A stretch of DNA of 30,543 nt from NCBI GenBank assembly GCA_002360555.1, contig DEQS01000086.1, positions 1 to 30,543 on the forward strand, read 5' to 3'. This document shows, piece after piece, positions 1-9,868 of this stretch (the stretch's first letter is position 1; every line of letters begins with the position of its first letter). The stretch comes from Chloracidobacterium sp. UBA3360. Its GTDB lineage: Bacteria > Acidobacteriota > Blastocatellia > Pyrinomonadales > Pyrinomonadaceae. Under the pieces are notes generated by a model. The model was not told the origin of the DNA. It did no database searches and saw nothing but the letters and a program-made list of their open reading frames with translations. The position numbers were made by a program, and so were the translations under genes.

Positions 1-836
1 TGCGAATTAGACGCGACGATCTCGATCGGGGCGAGAACGCCTTTATCGACGAGGCGTTTGTTGCTCTCGAGCTGTTCTTTCGCCTGTTTGAGCGTGTCGG
101 TCTCGACCTGTAGGATTCGCAGGGCAAACGCCAATTCCCAATAGGCTTGCTCGACGGCGGAGACGACAGTTATTGCCTTTAGCCGGAGCTGGGAATCAGA
201 GATCGTAATATTTTTTTTGGCGATCTCGATCTGACGCCGGTTGTTGTCAAACCGACGCCCCCGCCACAGCGGCTGTGTATAGCTGAGAACGAGCGACGTC
301 GGAAATTGCGGATTGAGCGTCGCGTTGCGGTTGGTCGTATTGGTCCGCGACGAGGTAAATATTGCGTCGTAGGAACCGCCAAAACGCGGTACAAATCCCG
401 AAAGGCCGACGTTATTGAAAAACTGACGCTGGGTGACCGACCCGTTGACCGCTCCGCCAATGGTCGAGGCAGTCGGCGTGGAACGGCTCTCGTAATACGT
501 TTCGGAATTTATCAGCGGGTCATATATTCCGCGGGCCCCTTTGAGCCCAAAATCAGCTATCTGAGCATCGTTTCGAGATGCATCGATGTCGTTGTTGTTT
601 TTGAGAGCCATCTCAATAGCCTGATCCAGCGTCAGTGAAAGCCCTTCGTCGGTATTGACGCCAATACGCGAGGCGTCGGGCATAGGTTTTGGCGGAGTGG
701 TAAACGTCGGCTGCACAGGCGTCGGCTCGGGCGTCGGAGTTTGAGCACTTACCATCTGCGCCAAAACTAAAAGCCCGAAAATCACCGATACTGCCGAAAA
801 GGTTCGGCAAGAGAATTTTGGAGAGGAGACATTCAT
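1..836 (-). CDS. TolC-family outer-membrane efflux channel (3' part beyond window)
   Basis: N-terminal part of an outer-membrane factor of a tripartite efflux pump. Reading leftward from the ATG at 836 the frame stays open to the window edge (about 278 residues). It begins MNVSSPKFSCRTFSAVSVIF, a signal-peptide-like start, followed by a Thr/Pro-rich linker and then LSLTLDQAIEMALKNN, the classic entry helix of TolC-family proteins. Later Leu/Gln-rich stretches (AYWELAFALRILQVETDTLK) fit the periplasmic coiled-coil barrel. The start codon overlaps the stop of the upstream RND gene (TAATG), so the two are translationally coupled and form one operon with the adaptor gene further upstream. The C-terminal half is outside the window. 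The family call is firm; the exported substrate cannot be read from the sequence. Confidence 0.9.
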   Translation of the reverse strand, partial: MNVSSPKFSCRTFSAVSVIFGLLVLAQMVSAQTPTPEPTPVQPTFTTPPKPMPDASRIGVNTDEGLSLTLDQAIEMALKNNNDIDASRNDAQIADFGLKGARGIYDPLINSETYYESRSTPTASTIGGAVNGSVTQRQFFNNVGLSGFVPRFGGSYDAIFTSSRTNTTNRNATLNPQFPTSLVLSYTQPLWRGRRFDNNRRQIEIAKKNITISDSQLRLKAITVVSAVEQAYWELAFALRILQVETDTLKQAKEQLESNKRLVDKGVLAPIEIVASNS

Positions 837-3800
837 TATGCCGTTTCCACCTCCTCGCTGGTTTCGTCTTTGCTTTCCTCTTTTGGCTTTCGCTTAAATT
901 TCGATGCCAACGCACTAAACACTCCGCCGATCTTTTTGAACACGGTCAGTTCCTGAGCGTCGTCAAATATCGAATAGAAAACAGGCACCGCGAGTAGCGT
1001 CAGCAGCAGACAAAGCGACTGGCCGCCGACGACCAAAATACCGATCGAGCGGTTGGTCGCCGCACCGGCTCCGCTGCCGATAATGAGCGGTATCATACCC
1101 GCGACGAGGGCCATTGTGGTCATCAAGATCGGTCGCAGACGGTCGCGGTTCGCCTGGATGATCGCGTCGTAACGTCCCATACCACGCGAACGCAGCGTGT
1201 TTGTATGGTCGATCTGTAAGATGGCATTTTTCTTAACGATACCGAAAAGCAGCAGTATGCCTAGCGCCGAAAAGATATTGAGCGTCTGGCCCGCGATCGC
1301 CGTTGAAATGAGAGCGAACGGCACCGAGAGCGGCAGAGTGAGCAGGATCGTCACGGGATGGATAAACGATTCGAACTGCGCCGCGAGGATCAGATACATA
1401 AAGACGAACGAGAGCAAAAACGCGAGCAGGAACGAGTCGAACGCACGCTGCAGCTCTTTGGACTGGCCCTGCACGCCGCTCGAATATTCGGACGGAAGAT
1501 TTAATTCTTTTACGTACCCTTCAAGTTTTGCCAACGCGTCCGCCTCAGAGGTATTTGGCGGCAGGCTCGACGAGATCGTCACCACACGCTGACGATTCAA
1601 ACGGGCGATCGACGAAGGGCTGCGTGCTTCTTGCGGTGTCACCAGACGGTCGAGTGCGACCGGGTCGCTTTTGTTTGACGCGACGGTAAAATATTGTAGA
1701 TTTTCACGCGTTCGGCGAAACTTTTCGTCCGCCTGAACGACGACATCATATTGCTGCGTGCCTTCGCTAAATGTCGAGACACGCTGGCCGGCGGCGGCGA
1801 TATTCAGCGCCCGCGAGATGTCCGATGCGTTGACGCCGAGGTCGGCGGCCTTTGCGCGGTCGATGACAAAACGCACCTCAGGCGTGCCGAGATCGACCGA
1901 GTTGTCCGGGTCTCGAAAGCTGGGGTCCTGCTTCATCTTTTCGACGAGTTGGTTTGCGTAATTATTGAGCTGCTCCATGTCGGGGCCGGAAATAAAGTAA
2001 CCGATGCCCGAACCCCCGCGTCCAAGCCCGATGCCCTGCGCGATCGACGACGAAGCCGACACATTTACACGCCAATCTTTATTCGTGTACTGTTTGACGA
2101 TCTGACGGGCCTGATTGATCAATTGAGCCTGGCCTTGCTTGCGTTCGCTCACAGGGACGAGGCTAACGGTAATGCTGCCGCTGTTGCCGCCGCCTCCACC
2201 ACCGCCGCCAAAGCCACCGGCATTGACGACCGTGTTCCGTAGGCTCGGCAGCTGTTCGCGAACGTCGCGGGCAATGCGATCGAGGATCGATTGCGTCGCC
2301 GCGAGCGACGTGCCCTGCGGCCCGCGAACGCTGATCTGAAATACCGATTCGTCCTCGTCAGGCAGAAACGCCATTCCGACATATTTATACAACGGCACGA
2401 TCGATGCGACAGTCAGAACGCAGATAAGCACAACGGCCCAGCGAAAACGCATCGCCAGCTTGAGCATCCACGTGTACCCGCCATCGACCTTGCTATAAAA
2501 CCAACCATCCTTGGAGCCGGTTGAAAGATGAGAGTCGAGATTTGAGGGGTCTTCATCCGCAACTTGATCAACCTTCGCCCCCTCTCCTATACTCCCCTTC
2601 TCCTCAACTTTCCGTTTGATCCACCTCGCCGCGAGCATTGGCGTCAGGGTAAATGAAACTATCAGCGACACTGCGATAGCGGCAGCTGAGGTTAAGCCAA
2701 ACGACGACATAAACCGGCCGACGATGCCCGTCATAAAGCCGACGGGGATAAAAACGGCTAGCAAACTCAATGTGGTTGCCAGCACGGCCAGGCCGATCTC
2801 GCGTGTGCCTTCGACGGCGGCTTGAAATGGGTCCATCCCTTTTTCTTCGACAAAACGATAGATATTTTCGAGCACAACTATCGCGTCATCGATCACGATG
2901 CCGACCATCAGCGTCAACGCGAGCATCGTCATCTGATTTAGGCTGTAACCAAAAGCCGCGATCAGCGCAAACGCCGCGATGATCGATACCGGAATGGCGA
3001 GCGAGGCGATGATCGTCGTGCGTATATTCCAGAGGAAAAAGAAAACAATTATGGCCGCAAAAAGGGCCCCGAGAACGAGATGCTCCTCGATGGCGTGGAG
3101 CGAAGTTTCGATAAATTCGGATTGGTCGCGGACGACGGCAACCTTAAAATCTTTTGGCAGAGTCGGGATGATCGTCGCCATTCTCTGTTTTACGCTGCTG
3201 ATGAGGGCGACGGTGTTGGCGCCCGACTGTTTCCGGACGCCGATCGAGACCGCCGGATTACCGTCGAGCGAAAACGCATTTGTAGGTTCCGCTCCTCCTT
3301 GTTCGACGCGGCCGATGTCTTTGAGCTTGATCGAGAAACCGTTTTTGGTCGCGATGACGATGTCATTAAACTCTTCGACCTTGGTGAGCTTGCTGATCGT
3401 TCTGAGGCCGACGGTTTTCGCTCCCTCGACAAGTGTTCCGCCCGGCAACTCCTGGTTCTGAGACGCAACTGCACTCGTGACCTGAGTGACCGACAGCCCG
3501 TACGCCCGTAGACGGTCAGGGTCGATGAAAAGCTTGATCTGTTTCGAACGCCCGCCAAAGACCACGACCTCGCCAACGCCGTCGGCAGATTCGATCTTTT
3601 CTTGGATAAGCGTCGTGACCAGATCGCTGAGCTCGATGACATTGCGCGGGGCGCTGATCGAATACATCAACACCGGCATCGAATCCGGGTCGGCCTTACG
3701 GGCAACCGGCGGGTCCGCATCCTCGGGTAGACGATTAACAACGGTGCTAAGTTTCTGCTGGACCTCTTGAAACGCCTGGTCAGGATCTTTTTCGAGGTTA

Positions 3801-4087
3801 AACGTAAGTGTGATGTTCGAACCGCCGCGTGACGAGCTGGATCGCATTTCGTCGATGCCTGGAACTGTGTTCAGGGCACTCTCGATCGGGTCGGTGACCT
3901 CGGTTTCCATCTCCTGCGGAGCGGCACCGGTATTATTGGTTCCGACCGAGATGGTCGGCAGATCGATCTTTGGAAAGCGGTCAACGCCCAACGTAAAAAA
4001 GCTAAACCCGCCGACGACCGTCAAAAACAGCACGATCACGGTCGCGAAAACCGGGCGATGAACACAGATCTCAGCCAACCATTGCAT
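836..4087 (-). CDS. RND efflux transporter permease, AcrB/HAE1 type
   Basis: Inner-membrane proton-driven RND pump, 1083 aa, a normal length for the hydrophobe/amphiphile efflux-1 group. It opens with a TM1 segment (residues about 12-33), then a porter domain, and the TM4 proton-relay pair D400-D401 sits in GIVIDDAIVVLENIYR, as in AcrB. A second half repeats the layout and ends with a charged cytoplasmic tail. Two oddities are visible: a hydrophilic insert at about 491-535 between the two halves (Asp/Ser/Lys-rich), and an 11-residue stretch G624-G634 consisting of glycine apart from one Phe, in the second porter domain. It starts 6 nt after the adaptor stop and its stop overlaps the TolC start, so adaptor-pump-channel form one operon. 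Drug, lipid or glycan export are all possible; the substrate is unknown. Confidence 0.96.
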   Translation of the reverse strand: MQWLAEICVHRPVFATVIVLFLTVVGGFSFFTLGVDRFPKIDLPTISVGTNNTGAAPQEMETEVTDPIESALNTVPGIDEMRSSSSRGGSNITLTFNLEKDPDQAFQEVQQKLSTVVNRLPEDADPPVARKADPDSMPVLMYSISAPRNVIELSDLVTTLIQEKIESADGVGEVVVFGGRSKQIKLFIDPDRLRAYGLSVTQVTSAVASQNQELPGGTLVEGAKTVGLRTISKLTKVEEFNDIVIATKNGFSIKLKDIGRVEQGGAEPTNAFSLDGNPAVSIGVRKQSGANTVALISSVKQRMATIIPTLPKDFKVAVVRDQSEFIETSLHAIEEHLVLGALFAAIIVFFFLWNIRTTIIASLAIPVSIIAAFALIAAFGYSLNQMTMLALTLMVGIVIDDAIVVLENIYRFVEEKGMDPFQAAVEGTREIGLAVLATTLSLLAVFIPVGFMTGIVGRFMSSFGLTSAAAIAVSLIVSFTLTPMLAARWIKRKVEEKGSIGEGAKVDQVADEDPSNLDSHLSTGSKDGWFYSKVDGGYTWMLKLAMRFRWAVVLICVLTVASIVPLYKYVGMAFLPDEDESVFQISVRGPQGTSLAATQSILDRIARDVREQLPSLRNTVVNAGGFGGGGGGGGNSGSITVSLVPVSERKQGQAQLINQARQIVKQYTNKDWRVNVSASSSIAQGIGLGRGGSGIGYFISGPDMEQLNNYANQLVEKMKQDPSFRDPDNSVDLGTPEVRFVIDRAKAADLGVNASDISRALNIAAAGQRVSTFSEGTQQYDVVVQADEKFRRTRENLQYFTVASNKSDPVALDRLVTPQEARSPSSIARLNRQRVVTISSSLPPNTSEADALAKLEGYVKELNLPSEYSSGVQGQSKELQRAFDSFLLAFLLSFVFMYLILAAQFESFIHPVTILLTLPLSVPFALISTAIAGQTLNIFSALGILLLFGIVKKNAILQIDHTNTLRSRGMGRYDAIIQANRDRLRPILMTTMALVAGMIPLIIGSGAGAATNRSIGILVVGGQSLCLLLTLLAVPVFYSIFDDAQELTVFKKIGGVFSALASKFKRKPKEESKDETSEEVETA

Positions 4088-4093
4088 AAAACT

Positions 4094-5389
4094 TTAAAAC
4101 GCGACTTTTGCTCCCTCGTAAAGTTGGTCGAGATTACTGGTCGCGACGGTTTGGTCGGCGTCGAGGCCCGAAATTATCTGATACGAATCGCCCTCTTCGG
4201 TGCCGAGTTGGATGACGCGGAGCTTGGCAAGGCCTTCTTCGATCACGAAAACGCGATAGGATTGAGTTCCCTGATCGTTGTAAACGGCGGTCTTTGGAAC
4301 GAACACGCCCTTGCCGCCGCCTTCGCGATTGATCTGAGCCGTGACGAACATCCCGGTTCGTAGGCCATTGTCGTTATTTTCGATCAACGCTTCGACGATC
4401 GCCGAACGCGATATAGGATCGACCGCCGGATTGATCGCCGATACCGTTCCTGCAAATTTTCTATCTTTATAAGCGTCAACCTCAAAAGAGACACCGCGTC
4501 CGACAGCGATGTACGGAACGTCGGCCTCGGGCACCTGTATCTGGGCTTTGATCGGATTGGTTCTGAGGATCACGGCGACTATCGACGCGGACGAAACGTA
4601 TTCACCGACAGCGACCGGGCGGCTGCTGACAAAGCCCGAAAACGGTGCTCGGATGACCGTATCGACGATCGCTTGCTGAGCATCGGCAACCTGCGTCTGT
4701 GCCGATTCGACATTTGCCTGTGCGCTAACGATCGCCTGATTACTTTGCTTTGCGGTGTTTACGGCTGAGTCAAGATTTTGCTTTGCAGCGTTTGCACGTG
4801 TGCGGGCTGTATCGCGGGCGGTGCGATATGTTTCGTAGGTGATCATCGCCACATCGCCGGTCTCGGTCAGTTCGCGATACCGCTTTTCGTTTGCCTCGGC
4901 CTGTTTTAGTTCGGCAAGCGCCTGCTGATAATTGGCGTCCGCCGCACGAACTTCAGGTACCGTCGACGCATTAAACTTACGGCCGTCAAGCAATCCCAGA
5001 CGAGCCTCAGCCTGTTTGACGCCAGCCTTAGCCTGCTTAACTGCGGCTTGCGCCGTTGCGAGCTGGAGCCGTGCGTCGCGGTCATCGACGCGGGCGATCA
5101 CCGATCCCTGCACAACAAATTCGCCGGCGTTGATCAGAATATTGGCGATCTTACCGGCGGTTTTGGGCGCAACATTTGACGTTTCCTGGGCCGTGAGGCT
5201 GCCTGTCGCACGGATGACGGACGCCACATCGCGCGACTCGCTTTTGCCGACGGTTATTGCGGTCGCAGGTTTTTGCTGGTCGCTGTTCGCATTGCCCCGC
5301 TTCCCGCTATTGGACGAGGAAGAACCACAGGCCAATGAAGAAAAAATGGCGACGGCGCAAATGAGCGCTTTTAGACGTGTATTCCACAT
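4094..5389 (-). CDS. RND pump periplasmic adaptor (membrane fusion protein), probable lipoprotein
   Basis: Periplasmic adaptor linking the RND pump to the TolC-type channel, 431 aa. The N-terminus is a lipoprotein-type signal: a hydrophobic core ending in SSLAC with C21 as the likely lipidated residue (Ser at -3 is a slightly atypical lipobox), then a Ser/Asn linker. After that come a lipoyl/biotinyl-like half motif (GKIANILINAGEFVVQGSVI), a long alpha-helical hairpin of Ala/Gln-rich heptads (about 110-235), the second lipoyl half (VIRAPFSGFVSSRPVAVGEY) and beta-barrel domains. It is the first gene of the efflux operon. The adjacent divergent region 5390-5581 must hold its promoter; no regulator gene is next to it. 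Confidence 0.94.
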   Translation of the reverse strand: MWNTRLKALICAVAIFSSLACGSSSSNSGKRGNANSDQQKPATAITVGKSESRDVASVIRATGSLTAQETSNVAPKTAGKIANILINAGEFVVQGSVIARVDDRDARLQLATAQAAVKQAKAGVKQAEARLGLLDGRKFNASTVPEVRAADANYQQALAELKQAEANEKRYRELTETGDVAMITYETYRTARDTARTRANAAKQNLDSAVNTAKQSNQAIVSAQANVESAQTQVADAQQAIVDTVIRAPFSGFVSSRPVAVGEYVSSASIVAVILRTNPIKAQIQVPEADVPYIAVGRGVSFEVDAYKDRKFAGTVSAINPAVDPISRSAIVEALIENNDNGLRTGMFVTAQINREGGGKGVFVPKTAVYNDQGTQSYRVFVIEEGLAKLRVIQLGTEEGDSYQIISGLDADQTVATSNLDQLYEGAKVAF

Positions 5390-5428
5390 AGATCAATTGC
5401 CTAACCTCATATTTTACAACACTAGGAG

Positions 5429-5440
5429 GCCTGTCCAGGC
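5429..5440. promoter_or_regulatory. short perfect palindrome upstream of the efflux operon, possible operator
   Basis: GCCTGTCCAGGC, two 5-bp arms around a 2-nt centre, lies about 40 bp upstream of the adaptor start in the 192-bp divergent region between the efflux operon and the rhodanese gene. The minus-strand TAAAAT at about 5411-5416 could be a -10 box near it. A dyad in this position would suit an efflux repressor, but short palindromes arise by chance and no cognate regulator is adjacent. Confidence 0.2.
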
Positions 5441-5581
5441 AAGATATATGTAAATTTTTGTCAACGAAACGTCAAGGAATTCACGCTATCATCGTTATGA
5501 TGCGAACGAGCAGTTGTGCTGATCAACCGCTCGAATGTTAAAATATTGACATAAATTATCTACCGAGAGGTCAGTCATAAT

Positions 5582-5902
5582 ATGCAAGAAATAACCGCAA
5601 CCGAACTAAAAGCCCATCTCGACGCCGGGGACGATATCCAGCTCATTGACGTACGCCAGCCGGACGAATACGCGTTTGCAAAGATCCAGGGAGCCAAGCT
5701 GATCCCGCTCGGCGAGATCATGGCACGCAAGGACGAGATCGACCCGACCCGCGACACCGTCATCCATTGCAAAATGGGCGGCCGCAGCGCACGGGCGATC
5801 GAATTTCTCGAACATTCAGGTTTTGAGGGAAACTTAAAAAATCTGGTAGGCGGGATCACGGCTTGGTCAAACGATGTCGACCCGAGCGTGCCAAAATATT
5901 AG
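5582..5902 (+). CDS. single-domain rhodanese-like sulfurtransferase
   Basis: Cytosolic rhodanese-homology protein, 106 aa, the usual size for a stand-alone domain. It starts with TATELKAHLDAGDDIQLIDV, the typical first strand-helix of the fold, then VRQPDEYAFAKIQGAKLIPL, and the active-site loop CKMGGR with catalytic C63. The C-terminal GGITAW motif is also canonical. A GAGAGG at 5565-5570 lies 11 nt before the ATG, somewhat far but usable. Such proteins carry persulfide sulfur for cofactor or thiol chemistry; the partner is unknown. Its stop codon overlaps the stop of the convergent 2Fe-2S gene by 4 nt, so the pair shares its 3' ends. Confidence 0.93.
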   Translation: MQEITATELKAHLDAGDDIQLIDVRQPDEYAFAKIQGAKLIPLGEIMARKDEIDPTRDTVIHCKMGGRSARAIEFLEHSGFEGNLKNLVGGITAWSNDVDPSVPKY

Positions 5903-6186
5903 TCGTCAGTTAGGTCGATACCGTTCGCTAATCTCACGATCTTCATCCCTTCTGTGACCATTGTGCGGCAGGCCATGTAGGCTTTTTCTTTTTCGCCTTG
6001 CTCGACCCAGACTTGGCAGTTTAGGCATTCGCCGTTCCAGCAAAACTCGCCGTACGAAATATTTTCCATCGCCAGAAACTGAAAACAGCGCAGGAGCGAA
6101 TTGTTCTCCGGGACCATTCGGCTCTCGCCGAGGATCTCGATCTCGATCAGTTTGTCGTATGGTTCAAAGATGTCGGGATAGGTCAT
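5899..6186 (-). CDS. small 2Fe-2S ferredoxin-fold protein
   Basis: A 95-aa protein with four cysteines in a ferredoxin-like arrangement: C49-x4-C54-x2-C57-x15-C73, in EFCWNGECLNCQVWVEQG and MACRTMV. The short last spacing is nearer to the succinate-dehydrogenase-type 2Fe-2S domain than to plant ferredoxins, where the fourth Cys is about 29 residues away. The first half (KLIEIEILGESRMVPENNSL) fits the beta-grasp strands. No other redox domain is attached, so it is probably a soluble electron carrier or a subunit of an enzyme encoded elsewhere. It converges with the rhodanese gene and overlaps it by 4 nt. Cluster binding is inferred from cysteine spacing only. Confidence 0.8.
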   Translation of the reverse strand: MTYPDIFEPYDKLIEIEILGESRMVPENNSLLRCFQFLAMENISYGEFCWNGECLNCQVWVEQGEKEKAYMACRTMVTEGMKIVRLANGIDLTDD

Positions 6187-6326
6187 AAGTATAAGGTGTT
6201 ACAAAGATTTAACCCCGTGCTTATTAAACTAGATAATCTTAGCGAAAAGGTGTAATTTTGAACAATGGCGCTAGTACGATTCACAGGTCCGGATTGCCGG
6301 TATTGTCAGCAAGCGCTCGGACGAAA

Positions 6327-6467
6327 GTGAAAAATGTAAAATGCAAAGTGCAAAATCGGAGCGGTTGGATTAAGATTTTTCGTTGCACCTGTTCGACATT
6401 TTATTTACGCGGCGAAATATGAGCCGTATGTCGGCAATTTTGCATCTCATAATTTTGCATTTTGCAT
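6327..6467. repeat. heptanucleotide repeat clusters in inverted orientation
   Basis: Four in-register heptads at 6327-6354 (gtgaaaa, atgtaaa, atgcaaa, gtgcaaa) are matched by three copies of the reverse complement tttgcat at 6439-6445, 6454-6460 and 6461-6467. The arms flank about 85 bp and could form a long imperfect hairpin. The right arm ends only 4 bp before the kinase start codon, so the element supplies its 5' leader and no Shine-Dalgarno motif is visible. It resembles the short tandemly repeated heptamers known from cyanobacteria, and the array at 25014-25157 has the same unit length. Confidence 0.7.
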
Positions 6468-6471
6468 CTCT

Positions 6472-8913
6472 ATGATCGGTTCACAGATCAATCAGTACAA
6501 GGTCCTAGAAAAGATCGGCTCGGGCGGACAAGGTGCGGTCTATAAGGCTCTAGACACCAAACTTAACCGCACCGCTGTCATCAAGGTGCTCCCGCCGGAA
6601 TTGACACAAAAGACCGCGAATTTCCGACGATTTGAGCGCGAAGCCCAGCTTTGTTCGCAGCTCGACCACCCAAATATCTGCACGATCTATGATTTTCACA
6701 GTGCCGACGGTGTGTTTTACATCGCGATGCAATATGTCGAGGGTAAAAATGTCCGCCAGCTCGTCGCGGGCCGTCCGCTGGAGCTAAAAAGTGGGTTGTC
6801 GATCGCCATCCAAGTCACCGACGCTCTCGCTTACGCCCACTCAAAAAACATCATCCACCGCGACATCAAGGCCGGCAATATAATGGTCTCCGAGTCGGGA
6901 CAGGTCAAAATACTCGATTTCGGACTCGCCAAACTGCTCGAGGACGATCATGCGAGCCAAAACGAGGGCCACGATCGCAACGAGATCACCGAGCTTGGCA
7001 TTCCCTATGGAACGGCGACCTACGCAGCCCCGGAACAAGCGAGAGGTGAGCGAGCCGATCACCGTTCGGATATTTTTTCGACGGGCGTTTTGATCTATGA
7101 AATGCTGACGGGCATCTGGGCGTTTCAGGGAAAGAACGTTGTCGATGTCCGTCATCAGGTGCTGTACGGAACGCCAAAACCGATGGCTGAGCTTCGCAAA
7201 GAGCCTCTACCACCGCAGGTGCAGCAGATCGTCGATAAGGCTCTCGCAAAGGACCCAAAGGACCGCTATCAAAAGATCGCCCAGATGCGTGACGAACTGC
7301 GCTCGGTGCTGCAGCAGATCGCAGGCCTCGCGGTGATGCCGAGCGATACTTTTTCACCGGGCTATGCTGATGGCAGCACGGTCAAACGCGTACTCAATTG
7401 GTTCACGGGCAAATCGGTGCCTGAGGCATCTTCGTCGGCGTCATTCCCCTCGCAGTTATCTTCATCGAGCCAGCCGTCATTCACGCCGGACATCTCGATG
7501 ACCGCGACCGGCACCGAGAAAAAGAGCGTCGCCATTTTGCCATTCCAAAATCTTAGTCAGGATCCGGCATCGAGTTTTTACGAATTTGCTCTTGCCGACT
7601 CGGTCATCACGGAGCTCGCACAAATCCGTTCGATCATTGTGCGGCCAAGCTCGGTAATCGCAAAATATCAGGGCAAAGAGATCGACCCGCGTGAGGCGGG
7701 TAAAGAGTTACGTGTTCACGCAGTACTGTCGGCCGGATTTATTCGTGCCGGCGACAAACTCCGCGTGACCGCCCAGTTGCTCGACGTCGTGACGGGCGAC
7801 ATTCTCTGGAGCGACCGCATCGACGCCGAGGGCAGCGACATTCTTGCTTTGCAGGACGGCATTGCTCACCGGATCCTAGAGGGCTTACGTCTCGAACTGA
7901 CCGATCTCGAAGCCGAAAAGCTCGGCAAACGCGCGACCGACAACGCCGAGGCTTGGGAAGAATATCTGCGCGGACGTGACAATTTTGGACGCTTTATTTT
8001 CCGCACCATCGACGCCGAAGATTGTGACGCCGCGATCGCTAATTTCAAGCGGGCGATCGAACTCGACACACATTTTGCCCTTGCTTATAGCGGGCTTGGG
8101 GCGTGTTATGCAAATCGTGTCTTTAAAGGATTGGGCGAATCTGAGGATTACACATACGCCGAAGCGGCGTTTAGCAAAGCGTTTTTCTACGACCCCAACG
8201 TGGTCGAGGCCCGCGTGCTAATGGTCATGATCTATATGGCCCGCGGCGAAAAGAAAAAAGCCCGCAGCGAGATCGAGCTGCTGCAAAAACAGTTTCCAAA
8301 CGACGCTGCTCTTTATTTTGTCACTGGGGTCGTTCACCGGCTCGACGGCAAATACGACGAATCGCTCAAAGCGTTTGAAAAACTGTCGCGTCTCGACCCC
8401 GCCGCCCGGGCCGTCGCGGCGTATAACAGTGCGAGGATTTACATCTACAAACGCGATTTTGACAAGGCTCTTGAGATGCTAGATAAGGGTGCTAAGGCCG
8501 AGCCAAACCATCCGATGATAAAGATATTCCGCTCGGGTGTGTTCTTTTATCAAGGGAAATTTGACGAGGCCAACGCCCTCATCGCTTCTGTTTTGAAGGA
8601 AAACCCGCGAATGGACGGCATCCGCCCGCTCGCCGCCGAGTTTCTCGCCGGTTCCGGCCACCCCGACGAAGCCCGTGCAATGCTAACCGACGACGCACTA
8701 GCTCTTTCACGCTCGGATCACGACATGGCATACTGGGTCGGCTCGACCTACGCCCTGCTCGGTGATACCGATCTTGCCTTCAAATGGCTAAACAAAGCCG
8801 TCAAGCTCGGCAACCAAAACCGCCCGTATTTTGAAAACGACACGAACGTCGCCAGCCTACGCGACGACCCGCGTTGGGCTGAGTTGATGGAAAAGATGAA
8901 TAACGGAGAATAG
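6472..8913 (+). CDS. Ser/Thr protein kinase with TolB-like domain and TPR repeats
   Basis: Hanks-type (PknB-like) kinase, 813 aa. The kinase domain (about 9-280) has the glycine loop GSGGQG at 16-21, the ATP lysine K38 in VIKVLP, catalytic HRDIKAGN with D131, DFG at 149-151 and an AAPEQARG activation-segment end. A Ser/Pro-rich linker (about 290-345) follows without a membrane segment. Then comes a TolB N-terminal-like domain (KKSVAILPFQNLSQDPASSF onward, about 347-480), as in many acidobacterial kinases, and a TPR array (about 490-805). The lack of a TM segment suggests a cytosolic kinase that recruits partners through TPRs. The start agrees with family proteins that begin a few residues before the kinase fold, although it has no clear ribosome site. 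Substrates are unknown. Confidence 0.95.
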   Translation: MIGSQINQYKVLEKIGSGGQGAVYKALDTKLNRTAVIKVLPPELTQKTANFRRFEREAQLCSQLDHPNICTIYDFHSADGVFYIAMQYVEGKNVRQLVAGRPLELKSGLSIAIQVTDALAYAHSKNIIHRDIKAGNIMVSESGQVKILDFGLAKLLEDDHASQNEGHDRNEITELGIPYGTATYAAPEQARGERADHRSDIFSTGVLIYEMLTGIWAFQGKNVVDVRHQVLYGTPKPMAELRKEPLPPQVQQIVDKALAKDPKDRYQKIAQMRDELRSVLQQIAGLAVMPSDTFSPGYADGSTVKRVLNWFTGKSVPEASSSASFPSQLSSSSQPSFTPDISMTATGTEKKSVAILPFQNLSQDPASSFYEFALADSVITELAQIRSIIVRPSSVIAKYQGKEIDPREAGKELRVHAVLSAGFIRAGDKLRVTAQLLDVVTGDILWSDRIDAEGSDILALQDGIAHRILEGLRLELTDLEAEKLGKRATDNAEAWEEYLRGRDNFGRFIFRTIDAEDCDAAIANFKRAIELDTHFALAYSGLGACYANRVFKGLGESEDYTYAEAAFSKAFFYDPNVVEARVLMVMIYMARGEKKKARSEIELLQKQFPNDAALYFVTGVVHRLDGKYDESLKAFEKLSRLDPAARAVAAYNSARIYIYKRDFDKALEMLDKGAKAEPNHPMIKIFRSGVFFYQGKFDEANALIASVLKENPRMDGIRPLAAEFLAGSGHPDEARAMLTDDALALSRSDHDMAYWVGSTYALLGDTDLAFKWLNKAVKLGNQNRPYFENDTNVASLRDDPRWAELMEKMNNGE

Positions 8914-8944
8914 GTCAGAACCGGGAGCGGTAGCGACTGGGTTT

Positions 8945-9847
<903 letters not shown>

Positions 9848-9868
9848 AATAATTCGGGACAAACCATA

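Noticed and set aside
1751..2242. 163-aa plus-strand ORF opposite the RND pump
   Set aside because: Low-complexity Arg/Ala/Asp translation, antisense to a conserved RND gene.
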